NCBI RefSeq assembly: GCF_007993035.1
Contig: NZ_VOOS01000001.1
Coordinates: forward strand, 372,001-436,000
From: Vicingus serpentipes
Lineage (GTDB): Bacteria; Bacteroidota; Bacteroidia; Flavobacteriales_E; Vicingaceae
DNA length: 64,000 nucleotides
Direction: 5' to 3'
Shown here: positions 54,193-63,568 of the stretch, one piece after another
Layout of the letters: each line of letters starts with the position of its first letter
Numbering within the stretch: position 1 is the first letter of the stretch
The notes under the pieces: model-generated
Databases searched by the model: none
Told to the model about the DNA's origin: nothing
The model's input: only the letters and a program-made list of their open reading frames with translations
Program-made: the position numbers and the translations under genes

Positions 54193-54855
54193 ATGAAGTA
54201 TAAATTTCATCGTAAAACAAAATTTAAATCACATTATTTAATAGTCGTTTCAACCATTTTTATGGTTCTATTATTCTTTTCCTGTAAGGAAGAATCCAAC
54301 TCGGAAAAAAACACAGAAAGTGATTTAATGATGAAAATAAATGCTGTTCAGGAACAAGTTATGGCACAAGGAAATATGACGGAAGAAGAGGAACAGGCTT
54401 TATTAAGTTTATGTAGCATAGTTTCGCATGATGACGGTTTAGCAACTTATACTAGTGACAATAGTATGATATTAAAAGATGTAGAACTTGCCCCAGTGTA
54501 TAATGGTTGTGAAGATCTCTCAATAGAAGAAACAAGAGAATGTTTTAATGAAAAAGTATCGACATTTATTAAGCGAGAGTTTAACTTGAGTGTATCTAAA
54601 GATTTAAATCTTTCAGAGCCAAAACAGGTAGAAGCATTTTTTATAATCAACGAAAAAGGAAATTTAACTGGTATGAAAGTGAGGGATTCAGAAGTAACTG
54701 TTCAGGCAGAAATCTTAAGAGTGCTTAGAAAAACACCTGTGATGAAACCTGCTACCCAAAATGGGGAAAGTGTTTCTGTATTATGTTCAATAGTAATAAC
54801 ATATGGAAATAATATAGAAGTTGATGTTGTTTATATTCCTGAAAGACCCGATTAA
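54193..54855 (+). CDS. Lipoprotein with TonB-C-like domain (accessory)
   Basis: The 220-residue precursor has a lipoprotein signal (LIVVSTIFMVLLFFSC; lipobox Cys at about 31). The last 80 residues resemble the C-terminal domain of TonB/energy-transducer-like proteins: VEAFFIINEKGNLTGMKV, then ILRVLRKTPVMKPATQNGESV and a final beta strand. In Bacteroidota this domain occurs on many small secreted proteins of unknown role. Codon use looks like its neighbours. It sits inside module boundary repeats shared with the kinase at 10022, which suggests it came as a unit. Confidence 0.7.
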   Translation: MKYKFHRKTKFKSHYLIVVSTIFMVLLFFSCKEESNSEKNTESDLMMKINAVQEQVMAQGNMTEEEEQALLSLCSIVSHDDGLATYTSDNSMILKDVELAPVYNGCEDLSIEETRECFNEKVSTFIKREFNLSVSKDLNLSEPKQVEAFFIINEKGNLTGMKVRDSEVTVQAEILRVLRKTPVMKPATQNGESVSVLCSIVITYGNNIEVDVVYIPERPD

Positions 54856-55085
54856 TCTTTAATAATACTAACTAAAAAAGCCAGTTGCCAACAAGGTGTA
54901 TAGCCAATAGGGCAATTAGCGATAAATTGAAGTCCTGTTCTTTGAGCAGGCAACGCCAAAACAAAGTTTTGACGTTTAACAAAAAGAAAATCAAAAGTAA
55001 AAACGTTTGTTTTGGCTAAGTGGTAATCCGAAAGTGAAGTGTTTCGAACCTGCCCTACTGTCCATACACAAAACGTTAAACGAAA
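54856..55085. repeat. Structured non-coding tail of the lipoprotein module
   Basis: This 230-base gap has no ORF but many short hairpins: TTGCC...GGCAA around the core CAACAAGGTGTATA (54889-54902), CCTG...CAGG, CAAAAC-AAA-GTTTTG, AAAAC-GTTT-GTTTT and CGAAA...TTTCG. GTTTAAC (54974-54980) and GTTAAAC (55075-55081) bound a 108-base stretch of attC-like length. The last 17 bases equal 11047-11063. It ends at the stop codon of the convergent gene. Confidence 0.6.
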
Positions 55086-55697
55086 TCACTCATTACTACT
55101 TACCAAACACTTTTTATTATCCCACTTTCCTATTAAGCTTTCCGTTGAAATTACATTAGCATCGCAATCTAAAAAGTTACCATTTTCGTCTTTTTTAATT
55201 ATTTTACAACTGCCTTTTTTTATTTCCTTCACAATCAGTTGCTCTAGATTTTTTGGACTCTCTTTTCCAATTTTCAGACCTACTTCATTATTAAATAAAT
55301 CCATTTCAGAACTTATTTTATCTGGCAAACTTCCCTCCTCTTTATTCCCATTTTTAAAATCTCTTTTATTCCCTTTTTCATGTGCAATGCCCAATCGTTT
55401 TGCTTTTCGCTGTCCAATAATTTGAGTTAAACTTGCCATCCAATAAGTATGTCTAAATGCATCTAATTGATCGCCATTACCAACACCTTTTAAAATATTG
55501 TTTGTTTTAATTGAATCTGTTTTTAAACGAGCTATTTGAGAAACTTTTAATGCCTTTTTTGCCACAAACGGATGAGTAATAACCCACCATTTTTCAGGGC
55601 AACTTATTTTTTTAAAACTCTTTATGGCATTTTTTTGGCCTATAAGCGTTAAACTTTGAACAAAAAAACTAGTTATTAAAAGGAATTTAAAAAGCAT
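55086..55697 (-). CDS. Secreted DUF6973-like protein
   Basis: The 203-residue precursor has a signal peptide (MLFKFLLITSFFVQSLTLIG). The centre, DAFRHTYWMASLTQIIGQRKAKRLGIAHE and SEMDLFNNEVGLKIG, carries the D-x-x-R-H-x-Y-W and MDLxNNxxG motifs I associate with the DUF6973 family, of unknown role. The conserved histidines suggest a metal-binding or hydrolytic function. It is convergent with the lipoprotein module, whose right repeat abuts its stop. Confidence 0.7.
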   Translation of the reverse strand: MLFKFLLITSFFVQSLTLIGQKNAIKSFKKISCPEKWWVITHPFVAKKALKVSQIARLKTDSIKTNNILKGVGNGDQLDAFRHTYWMASLTQIIGQRKAKRLGIAHEKGNKRDFKNGNKEEGSLPDKISSEMDLFNNEVGLKIGKESPKNLEQLIVKEIKKGSCKIIKKDENGNFLDCDANVISTESLIGKWDNKKCLVSSNE

Positions 55698-55774
55698 TTA
55701 CAAGTAGTTGTACCAAGGGTAATTTAAAAACGAAAATACAGCTTTTTATTTATGGAAAAATAGAATTTTTACCC

Positions 55775-55782
55775 TATTTTTG
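55775..55782 (+). promoter_or_regulatory. -7 element for the E2 gene
   Basis: TATTTTTG fits TAnnTTTG, 42 bases before the ATG at 55825. No TTG -33 element is seen at about 19 bases. Confidence 0.4.
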
Positions 55783-55824
55783 TGACTTTCAGAAAAAAAC
55801 TAGACTTACATAAAACAATATAGC

Positions 55825-57147
55825 ATGGCACAAGTAGAATTAATTATGCCTAAGATGGGCGAGAGTGTTGCAGAAGCAACGATTACAAACTGGTTAAAAG
55901 AAGTTGGAGATACGATTGAAGCAGATGAAGCAGTTGTAGAAATAGCGACTGACAAAGTTGACTCTGAAGTACCATCTACAAGCGAAGGTATTTTAATTAA
56001 AAAATTATTTAATGAAGGTGATGTAGTTCAAGTAGGGCAAGCCATTGCAATTATTGGTTCAGAAGGTGATACTGCAGAACCAGTAGCTTCAAGTACTCCT
56101 GCAGCCGCTCCCGCTGCAGAGGTTGCTACCACTCCTACTATTGCATCTGTTTCAACAGAGAAAATTACTGCATCTTCTTCAAATAAATTTTTCTCTCCTT
56201 TAGTAAGAAGTATAGCCGAAAAAGAAGGAATTTCTATTAGTGAATTAGAGGGTATAAATGGAACTGGTGCCGAGGGCAGAGTTACTAAAAAAGATATTTT
56301 AAATTATTTACCTAACAGAAGTAATGGACAAGTTGCTGCTCAACCAACAGTTGCGTCAACTCCTGCTCCAGCTGCTGCTCCACAAGTTGAAAAATCAGCT
56401 GCTGCTCCAGTTAAAAAAGCAAGCGTTCCTGTAATGGAAGGTGATGAAATTATTGAGATGGACAGAATGAGAAAACTTATTTCTGAACATATGGTAATGT
56501 CTAAACATACTTCTCCCCATGTTACTTCTTATGTAGAAGCAGATGTTACAAATATTGTAATGTGGAGAAACAAAGTAAAAGATAAATTCCAAAAACAAGA
56601 AAACGAAAAAATCACGTTTACTCCTATATTCATGGAAGCAATTGTTAAAGCAATTAAAGATTTTCCAATGATAAATGTCTCTGTTGATGGTGATAACATT
56701 ATTAAACGTAAGAACATTAATTTAGGAATGGCAACAGCTTTACCAAGTGGTAATTTAATTGTTCCTGTAATTAAAAACGCAGATCAATTAAACTTGGTTG
56801 GAATTACAAAACAAGTAAATGGGCTAGCCAGCAAAGCTAGAAATAACAAATTAGCTCCAGACGATATTCAAGGTGGAACATATACAGTTACAAATGTTGG
56901 TACATTTGGTAATGTAATGGGTACTCCAATTATTAATCAACCTCAAGTTGCAATTTTAGCCTTAGGAGCTATTCGTAAAATACCTGCTGTTATTGAAACT
57001 CCGCAAGGAGACGCTATTGCAATAAGACACAAAATGTTCCTATCACACGCATACGATCATAGAGTTGTTGATGGTGCTTTAGGAGGTATGTTTGTAAGAA
57101 GAGTGGCTGATTATCTTGAAGAATTTGATGTTAATCGAGAAATATAG
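55825..57147 (+). CDS. 2-Oxo acid dehydrogenase E2 acyltransferase
   Basis: The 440-residue protein has one lipoyl domain (about 1-78; lipoyl lysine in EIATDKVDSEV), an Ala/Pro-rich linker, an E3-binding domain (FFSPLVRSIAEKEGISISELEG ... GAEGRVTKKDIL, about 120-160), a second linker and the catalytic domain ending in HAYDHRVVDGALGGMF. It transfers acyl groups to CoA within a dehydrogenase complex. The substrate (pyruvate, 2-oxoglutarate or branched-chain) cannot be fixed, because no E1 or E3 gene is adjacent; MAQVELIMPKMGESVAEAT is common in the branched-chain type. Confidence 0.93.
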   Translation: MAQVELIMPKMGESVAEATITNWLKEVGDTIEADEAVVEIATDKVDSEVPSTSEGILIKKLFNEGDVVQVGQAIAIIGSEGDTAEPVASSTPAAAPAAEVATTPTIASVSTEKITASSSNKFFSPLVRSIAEKEGISISELEGINGTGAEGRVTKKDILNYLPNRSNGQVAAQPTVASTPAPAAAPQVEKSAAAPVKKASVPVMEGDEIIEMDRMRKLISEHMVMSKHTSPHVTSYVEADVTNIVMWRNKVKDKFQKQENEKITFTPIFMEAIVKAIKDFPMINVSVDGDNIIKRKNINLGMATALPSGNLIVPVIKNADQLNLVGITKQVNGLASKARNNKLAPDDIQGGTYTVTNVGTFGNVMGTPIINQPQVAILALGAIRKIPAVIETPQGDAIAIRHKMFLSHAYDHRVVDGALGGMFVRRVADYLEEFDVNREI

Positions 57148-57173
57148 TTAATTGGTAGTTGAAATTATAAATT

Positions 57174-57203
57174 TTGTTAAGTACTTCAAATAAAATATAT
57201 TTG
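57174..57203 (+). promoter_or_regulatory. Consensus Bacteroidota promoter for the PorE-like array
   Basis: TTG (57174-57176), exactly 19 bases, then TATATTTG (57196-57203), 22 bases before the ATG. This is the best match to TTG-N19-TAnnTTTG in the window. Confidence 0.75.
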
Positions 57204-57225
57204 TAAGAATTATAGAGAAAAACCG

Positions 57226-59607
57226 ATGAAAAAAATATTACTACTATTACTTGTTTGTTTAAGCGTTACCTTAACTAAAGCTCAAGATTCTTTTAATGAG
57301 AAATTTCTTGAAGCAAATACTTTAATGGAAGAGAGTACTTATAACCTAGCTCTACCTATATGGCTAGAGTTAAATCTTGAGCAGCCTGACAACAATAATG
57401 TTAATTATAAAATTGGTGTTTGTTATATGCATTCTGCAAATGAAAAAAATAAGTCATTACCATATTTAGTAAAAGCTGCAGAAAATACAACAAACAACTA
57501 CGATCCATTTTCAAATGGAGAAAAACAAGCTCCAGTTGAATCTTATTTTTATCTAGCTCAGGCTTACCATCTTAACTATGAGCTTGATAAAGCCATGGAA
57601 AACTATACAACTTTTCAAGGAAAAATTTCTAAGAAGCACTATCTTTTTGATGAGTTAGAGCACTATAAACAACAATGTGCAAATGCACAATTAGCGGTTA
57701 AAAACCCAGTAAATATTATTGTAAATAACTTAGGTAATAAAATAAATACTGAATACCCAGAATACAGTCCTATTCTTTCATTAGATGAGTCAATAATCTA
57801 TTTCACTTCAAGAAGATTAAGACCAGATAGCTCAAATTATTTCTTTAAAGATGAAAATGATGGAATGTATTATGAAGATATTTTTATGTCTGAAAATATT
57901 GATGGAACATGGAGTGATCCACAACCATTATCGATTAATACAGAATACCATGAAGCTACGATTAATATGTCTATGGATGGACAAACTTTATTTATTTACA
58001 AAGACGATAATGGAAACGGAAACTTATACTCTTCAAATAATGTAGATGGTGAATGGACAACTCCATCATTGTTAGGATCTGATATTAATTCAGATGCAGA
58101 TGAAACTCATGCAGCAATTTCCCCAGATGGAAAAATCCTTTATTTTGTAAGTGATAGAGAAAATGGCATCGGAGGTCAAGATATTTATTTTTGTAAAAAA
58201 TTACCTAATGGAGAATGGGCTAAAGCTCAAAATTTAGGTACTGCTATAAATACAAAGTATGATGAAGATGGTATTTTCATACACCCAGATGGGAAAACAT
58301 TATACTTCAGTTCAAAAGGACATACAAGTATTGGTGGCTTTGATGTTTTTTACTCTGAGTTTGATGAAGAAACAGAAACTTGGGGAGTTCCTGTTAATTT
58401 AGGCTACCCAGTTAATTCAACTGATGATGACGTATTTTTTGTTACTTCTGCTGATGGAAAAAGAGGTTATTACTCATCAACACAAGATAAAGGAATGGGA
58501 GAAAAAGATATCTATATGATTTCACTTGTAGATGCAGAGGAAAAACCACTAACCTTGTTAACTGGTATTATTAGAGTTATTGGAGAAGAAACATTACCTG
58601 AGAATGCTCAAATTACCGTTACTGACAATGCTACAGGAAATTTAATCGGAATTTTCAAGCCTAGAAAAAGAGATGGTAAATTCAGTATCATATTAGAGCC
58701 TAATATGGACTATCATATAGTTTATGCTGCAGCTGAATATACACAAGAGGAAGATTTATATGTACCTCCAGTATCTTCATTTAAAGAAATTAATAGAGGA
58801 ATTGAATTACAAGATGTTGTTTTTGGTGAACAAAATGATATGATAACTTATTTGAAAGGATTCATTGAATATAAAAAATTATTAGCATCAGGAACTAAAA
58901 TTAGCTTATTGGATGAAAATGACAACCTTTTAGAATCAACGACTTCTGATGATAAAGGATTTTTTGAATTCAAAAACTTAAAACCTGACGAATATTATCT
59001 AGTTAAACTAGATGGTGTAGATGATGATTTCGTTAATAATGCTAAAGTATATGTTGTTAATTCTAATGGTGAGAAAGTAATGCTAGCTATTAAAAAGAAT
59101 AAAAATAGAAGGTTATTTAAAGCTTTACCAGCTGGCGCAGCAGATAAATTACCAATATTAAACGAAAGCGATGATACTGAAATAGCTACTAATGAAGATA
59201 ATTCAACAAATGATCCTTCAATAAATGATATTTCTACTAATAATAAAGAATTAGCTTCATATCAAGAATTTTTCAACTATAATATTAAAACTATTAACAC
59301 TTCTAATACTAAGTATATTGATTTAATCAATAAGGCAAAAATTGGTAGTAAAATTACTATTGAAATAGAAGCCAGTGCATCGAAAGTTCCAACAAGAACT
59401 TACAAAACAAATAAACACTTAGCTGAAAATAGAGCTCAAGAAGCTAAAAATGTTATCCTAAAATCATTAAAGGATAATGGCATTAGTGAAAGTAACATTA
59501 CGTTTAAAAAAGCTAAGAGCTTAGTTCAAGGACCTAAGTATAATGGTGACTATGAGAATAAGTCAATATATGAAAAATATCAATACGTTATTATTAGATT
59601 AAAATAA
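57226..59607 (+). CDS. PorE-like envelope protein, paralogue 1
   Basis: The 793-residue precursor has a signal peptide (MKKILLLLLVCLSVTLTKAQ), TPR-like helices (about 25-160), PD40 propeller blades (about 165-440, with FTSRR, SPDGKILYFVSDR, GGQDIYFCKK, HPDGKTLYFSSKGH), two carboxypeptidase-regulatory-like beta domains (about 450-640) and an OmpA-like C-terminus that is degenerate: NKHLAENRAQEAKNVIL is kept but the usual G-x-x-D and NRR(V/I) positions are not. It is the first gene of a three-gene unit and should be periplasmic. Confidence 0.82.
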   Translation: MKKILLLLLVCLSVTLTKAQDSFNEKFLEANTLMEESTYNLALPIWLELNLEQPDNNNVNYKIGVCYMHSANEKNKSLPYLVKAAENTTNNYDPFSNGEKQAPVESYFYLAQAYHLNYELDKAMENYTTFQGKISKKHYLFDELEHYKQQCANAQLAVKNPVNIIVNNLGNKINTEYPEYSPILSLDESIIYFTSRRLRPDSSNYFFKDENDGMYYEDIFMSENIDGTWSDPQPLSINTEYHEATINMSMDGQTLFIYKDDNGNGNLYSSNNVDGEWTTPSLLGSDINSDADETHAAISPDGKILYFVSDRENGIGGQDIYFCKKLPNGEWAKAQNLGTAINTKYDEDGIFIHPDGKTLYFSSKGHTSIGGFDVFYSEFDEETETWGVPVNLGYPVNSTDDDVFFVTSADGKRGYYSSTQDKGMGEKDIYMISLVDAEEKPLTLLTGIIRVIGEETLPENAQITVTDNATGNLIGIFKPRKRDGKFSIILEPNMDYHIVYAAAEYTQEEDLYVPPVSSFKEINRGIELQDVVFGEQNDMITYLKGFIEYKKLLASGTKISLLDENDNLLESTTSDDKGFFEFKNLKPDEYYLVKLDGVDDDFVNNAKVYVVNSNGEKVMLAIKKNKNRRLFKALPAGAADKLPILNESDDTEIATNEDNSTNDPSINDISTNNKELASYQEFFNYNIKTINTSNTKYIDLINKAKIGSKITIEIEASASKVPTRTYKTNKHLAENRAQEAKNVILKSLKDNGISESNITFKKAKSLVQGPKYNGDYENKSIYEKYQYVIIRLK

Positions 59608-59610
59608 TCG

Positions 59611-61926
59611 ATGAAACGAATTTTGAATTACATTATCAAAAACCTCTTTTTAAGAGGTTTTTGCATTTTCTTGTTAGTATTAAATTTTAACAGTAATGCT
59701 CAAGAGAGCATAAAAGAAAAAAAAATACTACGTCAAGCTAGAAAAAGTTTAACAAAAGAAAAATATAAAGATGCCCAAGAAAAGTACTTGAAATTAGTAA
59801 ATGCTTCTCCATCAAATAGCATCTATAATTTTGAAGCTGGATTGAGTTATTATTTTTCAACTTTTGAAAGAGGAAAATCTACACCTTTATTTGAAGCTGC
59901 TATTGAAAATTTAAAGGGAGATACAATTCCTGAAATGTATTATTATCTTGGTAAATCTTACCAATTAAATAGTGAGTTTGATAAATCTAGTAAGACTTTT
60001 ACTAAGTTCGATCCTTACATAATTTATGGTAAAAAAGTTGGTGATGAACTCAAAAATGAAATTGTTGATGAAACTACTTATAATGAAAACGGAATAAAGT
60101 ATACAAACGAAATTGATCCAAACATTAAAATTTCTAACCTTGGAAGTACAATAAACACAATAGATAGAGAGTATGCTCCTGTGTTATATAAAACAGACAA
60201 TGTTTTATTATTTACATCTAGAAGAAAAATTAATGGCAATAGATTAGATAAAGGAGATTTACTTCCATACGAAGATATTTATGTAGCCAAAAAAACAGAG
60301 AATGGTTGGGTTATGGTAACAGACCAAAATGAGGTTAAAAAATATTTGCCAGATAATGTAAATACAAAAAAACATGATGCTAGTATTACTTATTCATTAG
60401 ATGAAAAAACTTTATATACTTATAAGAATGATGCTGTTTGGGAATCGACTTATGATGGAAGTACTTGGAGTGGTTTAAAAAAGTTAGACGATAATGTAAA
60501 TGCAAGTAAATTCAATGTTCCTAGTGTTACATTAACAGCAGATGGTAATACTGCTTTTTTCGTTGCTGAGAAAAAAGATGGAATTGGTGGTAAGGATATT
60601 TACAAATCAATAAAATCTAGTAATGGAGAATGGAGTGATCCTGTAATTTTAAGTACAAATATTAACTCAAGTAAAGATGAAGATGCTCCATATTTAACTG
60701 AAGATGGTAAAACGCTTTTCTTTTCTTCAAAGGGACATACTAGTGTTGGAGGTTACGATATTTTTAAATCTGAATTAATAAATGAGGAGTGGACAACACC
60801 TACTAATTTAGGAATCCCAATAAATTCTCCTGCTGATGATATTTATTACACTGCTGACGTTGAACAAAAAAACGGATTCTTTTCTTCTTCTAGAGAAGGA
60901 GGAAATGGAGATATGGATTTATACTCTTTTAGTTTTGACTGTGACAATCTAGAAAACACAGAAATTAGAGGGATAGCATACAACAATAAAACAAAAGAAC
61001 CTTTAATTGGAAAACTAACTCTTACATCTATTGAAGACAACAATCTAGTGAATACAGTTACATCAAACGAAGATGGGACATTTTTGTTAGTAACAAAACC
61101 TGAAAATGAATATACTTTAGCTATTGAAGTTGAGGGCTTCAAAAAACATTCAATTTCAATCAACTTACCTAAACAATGTGAATATTTTCAACAGTATAGT
61201 GAAATTGCTTTAGAACAAATAGAAATTGATTCTCAATACTATCAAGTTGCAACAGTTAAGAATTCATTTTTTGATGTAACCAAAGAAGTTGATAACTATA
61301 AAAAAAGTGGTGCTTTAGAAACTAGTTCAATTACTAATGAACTTCCTTTTGTTTTAGATCCTGACAAAGAAATTTTAGCATTATCTAGAACAATAGATCC
61401 TAACAATACAGAACTAAACTATATTGTTGTTTCTGATACAATTAAAACTGAAAAGCCAATAGAAATTATTGCTGGAGTTGAAATACCATCTTTTGAAGAT
61501 ATTTATTTTGATTTTGATAAATCATCTTTGAAAACAGATAGTAAAAAAGAGTTAAATAAAATTATCGATTTCTTAAAGTCTGAAAATGGTAAAACTGTTA
61601 ATATAACTATTAACGGATATACTGATGGAAAACGTGATATCGAATTGAATAATAAAATATTTGCAAAACGTAAAGTACCATTTACTATTGAAGCATCTGA
61701 AAAAAGAAGTAAAGAGTACAATATTGAATTATCAAAAAAGAGAGCAGATAATACAGTTAAATACTTAACGAGTAAAGGGATAGATAAAAATAAAATTACA
61801 GTTAATTACAAAGGAGAAGAAAATCCTGTAGCACCTAACACTAATGCAGACGGTTCTGATAATCCTGTTAATAGAGCTAAAAACAGACGAGTTTCTTTTT
61901 CATTTAGCAATGCAAACGTGCTGTAA
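59611..61926 (+). CDS. PorE-like envelope protein, paralogue 2 (OmpA domain intact)
   Basis: The 771-residue precursor starts three bases after paralogue 1, with a signal peptide reaching NFNSNAQ. Domains are TPR-like helices (about 35-150), PD40 blades (about 170-440), a carboxypeptidase-regulatory-like domain (about 450-540) and a complete OmpA peptidoglycan-binding domain (DIYFDFDKSSL, NGYTDGKRD, ELSKKRADNTVKYL, NRAKNRRVSFSF) with a small insert. A terminator-like hairpin (59637-59663) lies inside its signal-peptide codons. It is the best peptidoglycan anchor of this array. Confidence 0.85.
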   Translation: MKRILNYIIKNLFLRGFCIFLLVLNFNSNAQESIKEKKILRQARKSLTKEKYKDAQEKYLKLVNASPSNSIYNFEAGLSYYFSTFERGKSTPLFEAAIENLKGDTIPEMYYYLGKSYQLNSEFDKSSKTFTKFDPYIIYGKKVGDELKNEIVDETTYNENGIKYTNEIDPNIKISNLGSTINTIDREYAPVLYKTDNVLLFTSRRKINGNRLDKGDLLPYEDIYVAKKTENGWVMVTDQNEVKKYLPDNVNTKKHDASITYSLDEKTLYTYKNDAVWESTYDGSTWSGLKKLDDNVNASKFNVPSVTLTADGNTAFFVAEKKDGIGGKDIYKSIKSSNGEWSDPVILSTNINSSKDEDAPYLTEDGKTLFFSSKGHTSVGGYDIFKSELINEEWTTPTNLGIPINSPADDIYYTADVEQKNGFFSSSREGGNGDMDLYSFSFDCDNLENTEIRGIAYNNKTKEPLIGKLTLTSIEDNNLVNTVTSNEDGTFLLVTKPENEYTLAIEVEGFKKHSISINLPKQCEYFQQYSEIALEQIEIDSQYYQVATVKNSFFDVTKEVDNYKKSGALETSSITNELPFVLDPDKEILALSRTIDPNNTELNYIVVSDTIKTEKPIEIIAGVEIPSFEDIYFDFDKSSLKTDSKKELNKIIDFLKSENGKTVNITINGYTDGKRDIELNNKIFAKRKVPFTIEASEKRSKEYNIELSKKRADNTVKYLTSKGIDKNKITVNYKGEENPVAPNTNADGSDNPVNRAKNRRVSFSFSNANVL
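59637..59663 (+). terminator. Terminator-like hairpin inside the start of paralogue 2
   Basis: Perfect 12-base stem CAAAAACCTCTT/AAGAGGTTTTTG with a three-base loop, ending in a T-run. It encodes KNLFLRGF of the signal peptide. It may attenuate transcription between paralogues 1 and 2. Confidence 0.55.
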
Positions 61927-61995
61927 TATTTACTAAAAAGTAATATATTTATGTTTTGGTATAAACTTTGCCTATAACTTAGAAATTTTACTTTT

Positions 61996-63531
61996 TTGAA
62001 ACCGTTTAAAAATTACATATTACTCCTTACTTGCTTTAGTTTATCCTTTTATGGTTATTCACAAAAAGCAATACCTGAAGATGCTGCAGAACATTTTAAA
62101 TTTGGGAATTATATTGATGCTCTAGTAGTTTATAAGAAATTAATCGAGAAAGATCCTAAGAATATCGACTATCCATATAAAGCAGGATTGTGTGTTTTAT
62201 TTACAGATAGAGATAAAAGAGAAGCTGTTAAATTTTTAGAAATAGCTTCAGAAAGAAAATCTGACCCAGATGTTAATTTTTTCTTAGCCAAGGCATACCA
62301 TCTTAATTTAAAGTTAGATGAAGCGTTAGATTCTTATGAAAAATACAAATCTTCTGGAGAAGGTACTAGACAAAATGAAGTTGACCGTGAAATTGAAATG
62401 GTTAAAAATGCTCAAAAGCTAGTTAATGCTCCTGTTGACATTACTTTTGAAAATGCAGGCGATGAAATAAATACAGAATATCCGGACTACTATCCTTTTA
62501 TTACTCCCGACGAATCTTTCATGGTATTTACCTCTAGACGTAAAAGTGGTGTTAGAGAATTTGATGGATACTACCCTTCTGCTATTTATTATAGTAAAGT
62601 AGATAGTGGACAGTTTGATAAATCCAAAAAAGCAAGTTCTTTAATAAATTCAACTTATGATGATCAGGCTGTAGGATTGTCATATAATGCAGATAAATTA
62701 TTTATCTATTTTGATGACATCAATAATGTAGGTGATATTTACGAAGCAGATATCAAAGATTTTAAGTTTAAAAAGAAGGTGAAAATGGGAGAAAATGTAA
62801 ATTCTAAAGGTTTTGAAAGTTCTGCATCAATTTCTGCTGATGGAAATACTTTATTTTTTGCAAGTGACAGGGATGGAGGATTAGGCAAAAAAGACATTTA
62901 TATGACTAAAAAACTTCCTACTGGAGAATGGGCCGAACCACAAAATTTAGGTGAAAATATCAATACTCCATATGATGAAGATTTTCCAAATCTATTTTAT
63001 GACGGAAAAACACTTTACTATTCATCAAAGGGACACAATAGTATGGGTGGATTCGATTACTTTAAGTCTACATGGAATACTGAAACTAATTCATGGTCTA
63101 AACCAGAAAATTTAGGATACCCACTAAATACTCCTGATGATGATATTTGTATTTCATTTTTAGAAGACCAAGCAAGTGCCTATATTTCTGCTTGGAGACC
63201 AGACAGCAAAGGTGATAAAGATATTTATAGAGTTACATTTAATGAAATTGATACAAGACAAACCGTATATAAATCAAAAATTATTCCTTCTGGTTCTACA
63301 GAAGCAGTTACTGATGCTTTTGTAAGTGTTATTGACAATAGAACGCAAGAAGAAATTGGAACATACACTCCAAACCCTAAAAATGGTAGCTTTGTTATGA
63401 TATTAAAACCTGGTAGCTATAATATTTTAATTGACGCTCCTGGATTTGCACCAAAAAATCAAGATGTTTATGTAATTGGTAAAAGTGACTTCGTTCCATT
63501 TACTACTATAGAATTTACTGTTACACCTTAA
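61996..63531 (+). CDS. PorE-like envelope protein, paralogue 3 (no OmpA domain)
   Basis: A 511-residue precursor with signal peptide (FKNYILLLTCFSLSFYGYSQ), TPR-like helices (about 22-140), PD40 blades (about 145-415) and a short carboxypeptidase-regulatory-like domain (about 420-510), where it stops. The OmpA domain is absent and there is no frameshifted remnant downstream. The start codon is TTG at 61996-61998; I see no ATG in frame nearby. It follows paralogue 2 by 69 bases. Confidence 0.8.
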   Translation: MKPFKNYILLLTCFSLSFYGYSQKAIPEDAAEHFKFGNYIDALVVYKKLIEKDPKNIDYPYKAGLCVLFTDRDKREAVKFLEIASERKSDPDVNFFLAKAYHLNLKLDEALDSYEKYKSSGEGTRQNEVDREIEMVKNAQKLVNAPVDITFENAGDEINTEYPDYYPFITPDESFMVFTSRRKSGVREFDGYYPSAIYYSKVDSGQFDKSKKASSLINSTYDDQAVGLSYNADKLFIYFDDINNVGDIYEADIKDFKFKKKVKMGENVNSKGFESSASISADGNTLFFASDRDGGLGKKDIYMTKKLPTGEWAEPQNLGENINTPYDEDFPNLFYDGKTLYYSSKGHNSMGGFDYFKSTWNTETNSWSKPENLGYPLNTPDDDICISFLEDQASAYISAWRPDSKGDKDIYRVTFNEIDTRQTVYKSKIIPSGSTEAVTDAFVSVIDNRTQEEIGTYTPNPKNGSFVMILKPGSYNILIDAPGFAPKNQDVYVIGKSDFVPFTTIEFTVTP

Positions 63532-63568
63532 TCTTATTATCAATAAACAAATTACCCTTTAAATTTAA

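Noticed and set aside
54974-55081. A classical integron attC site in the strict sense
   Set aside because: The outer boxes fit, but the inner L boxes do not pair well and there is no cassette array or integrase in the window; kept only as attC-like.
55039-55425. Plus-strand 128-residue ORF
   Set aside because: Antisense to the DUF6973-like gene and starting in the non-coding module tail; composition is that of an antisense shadow.
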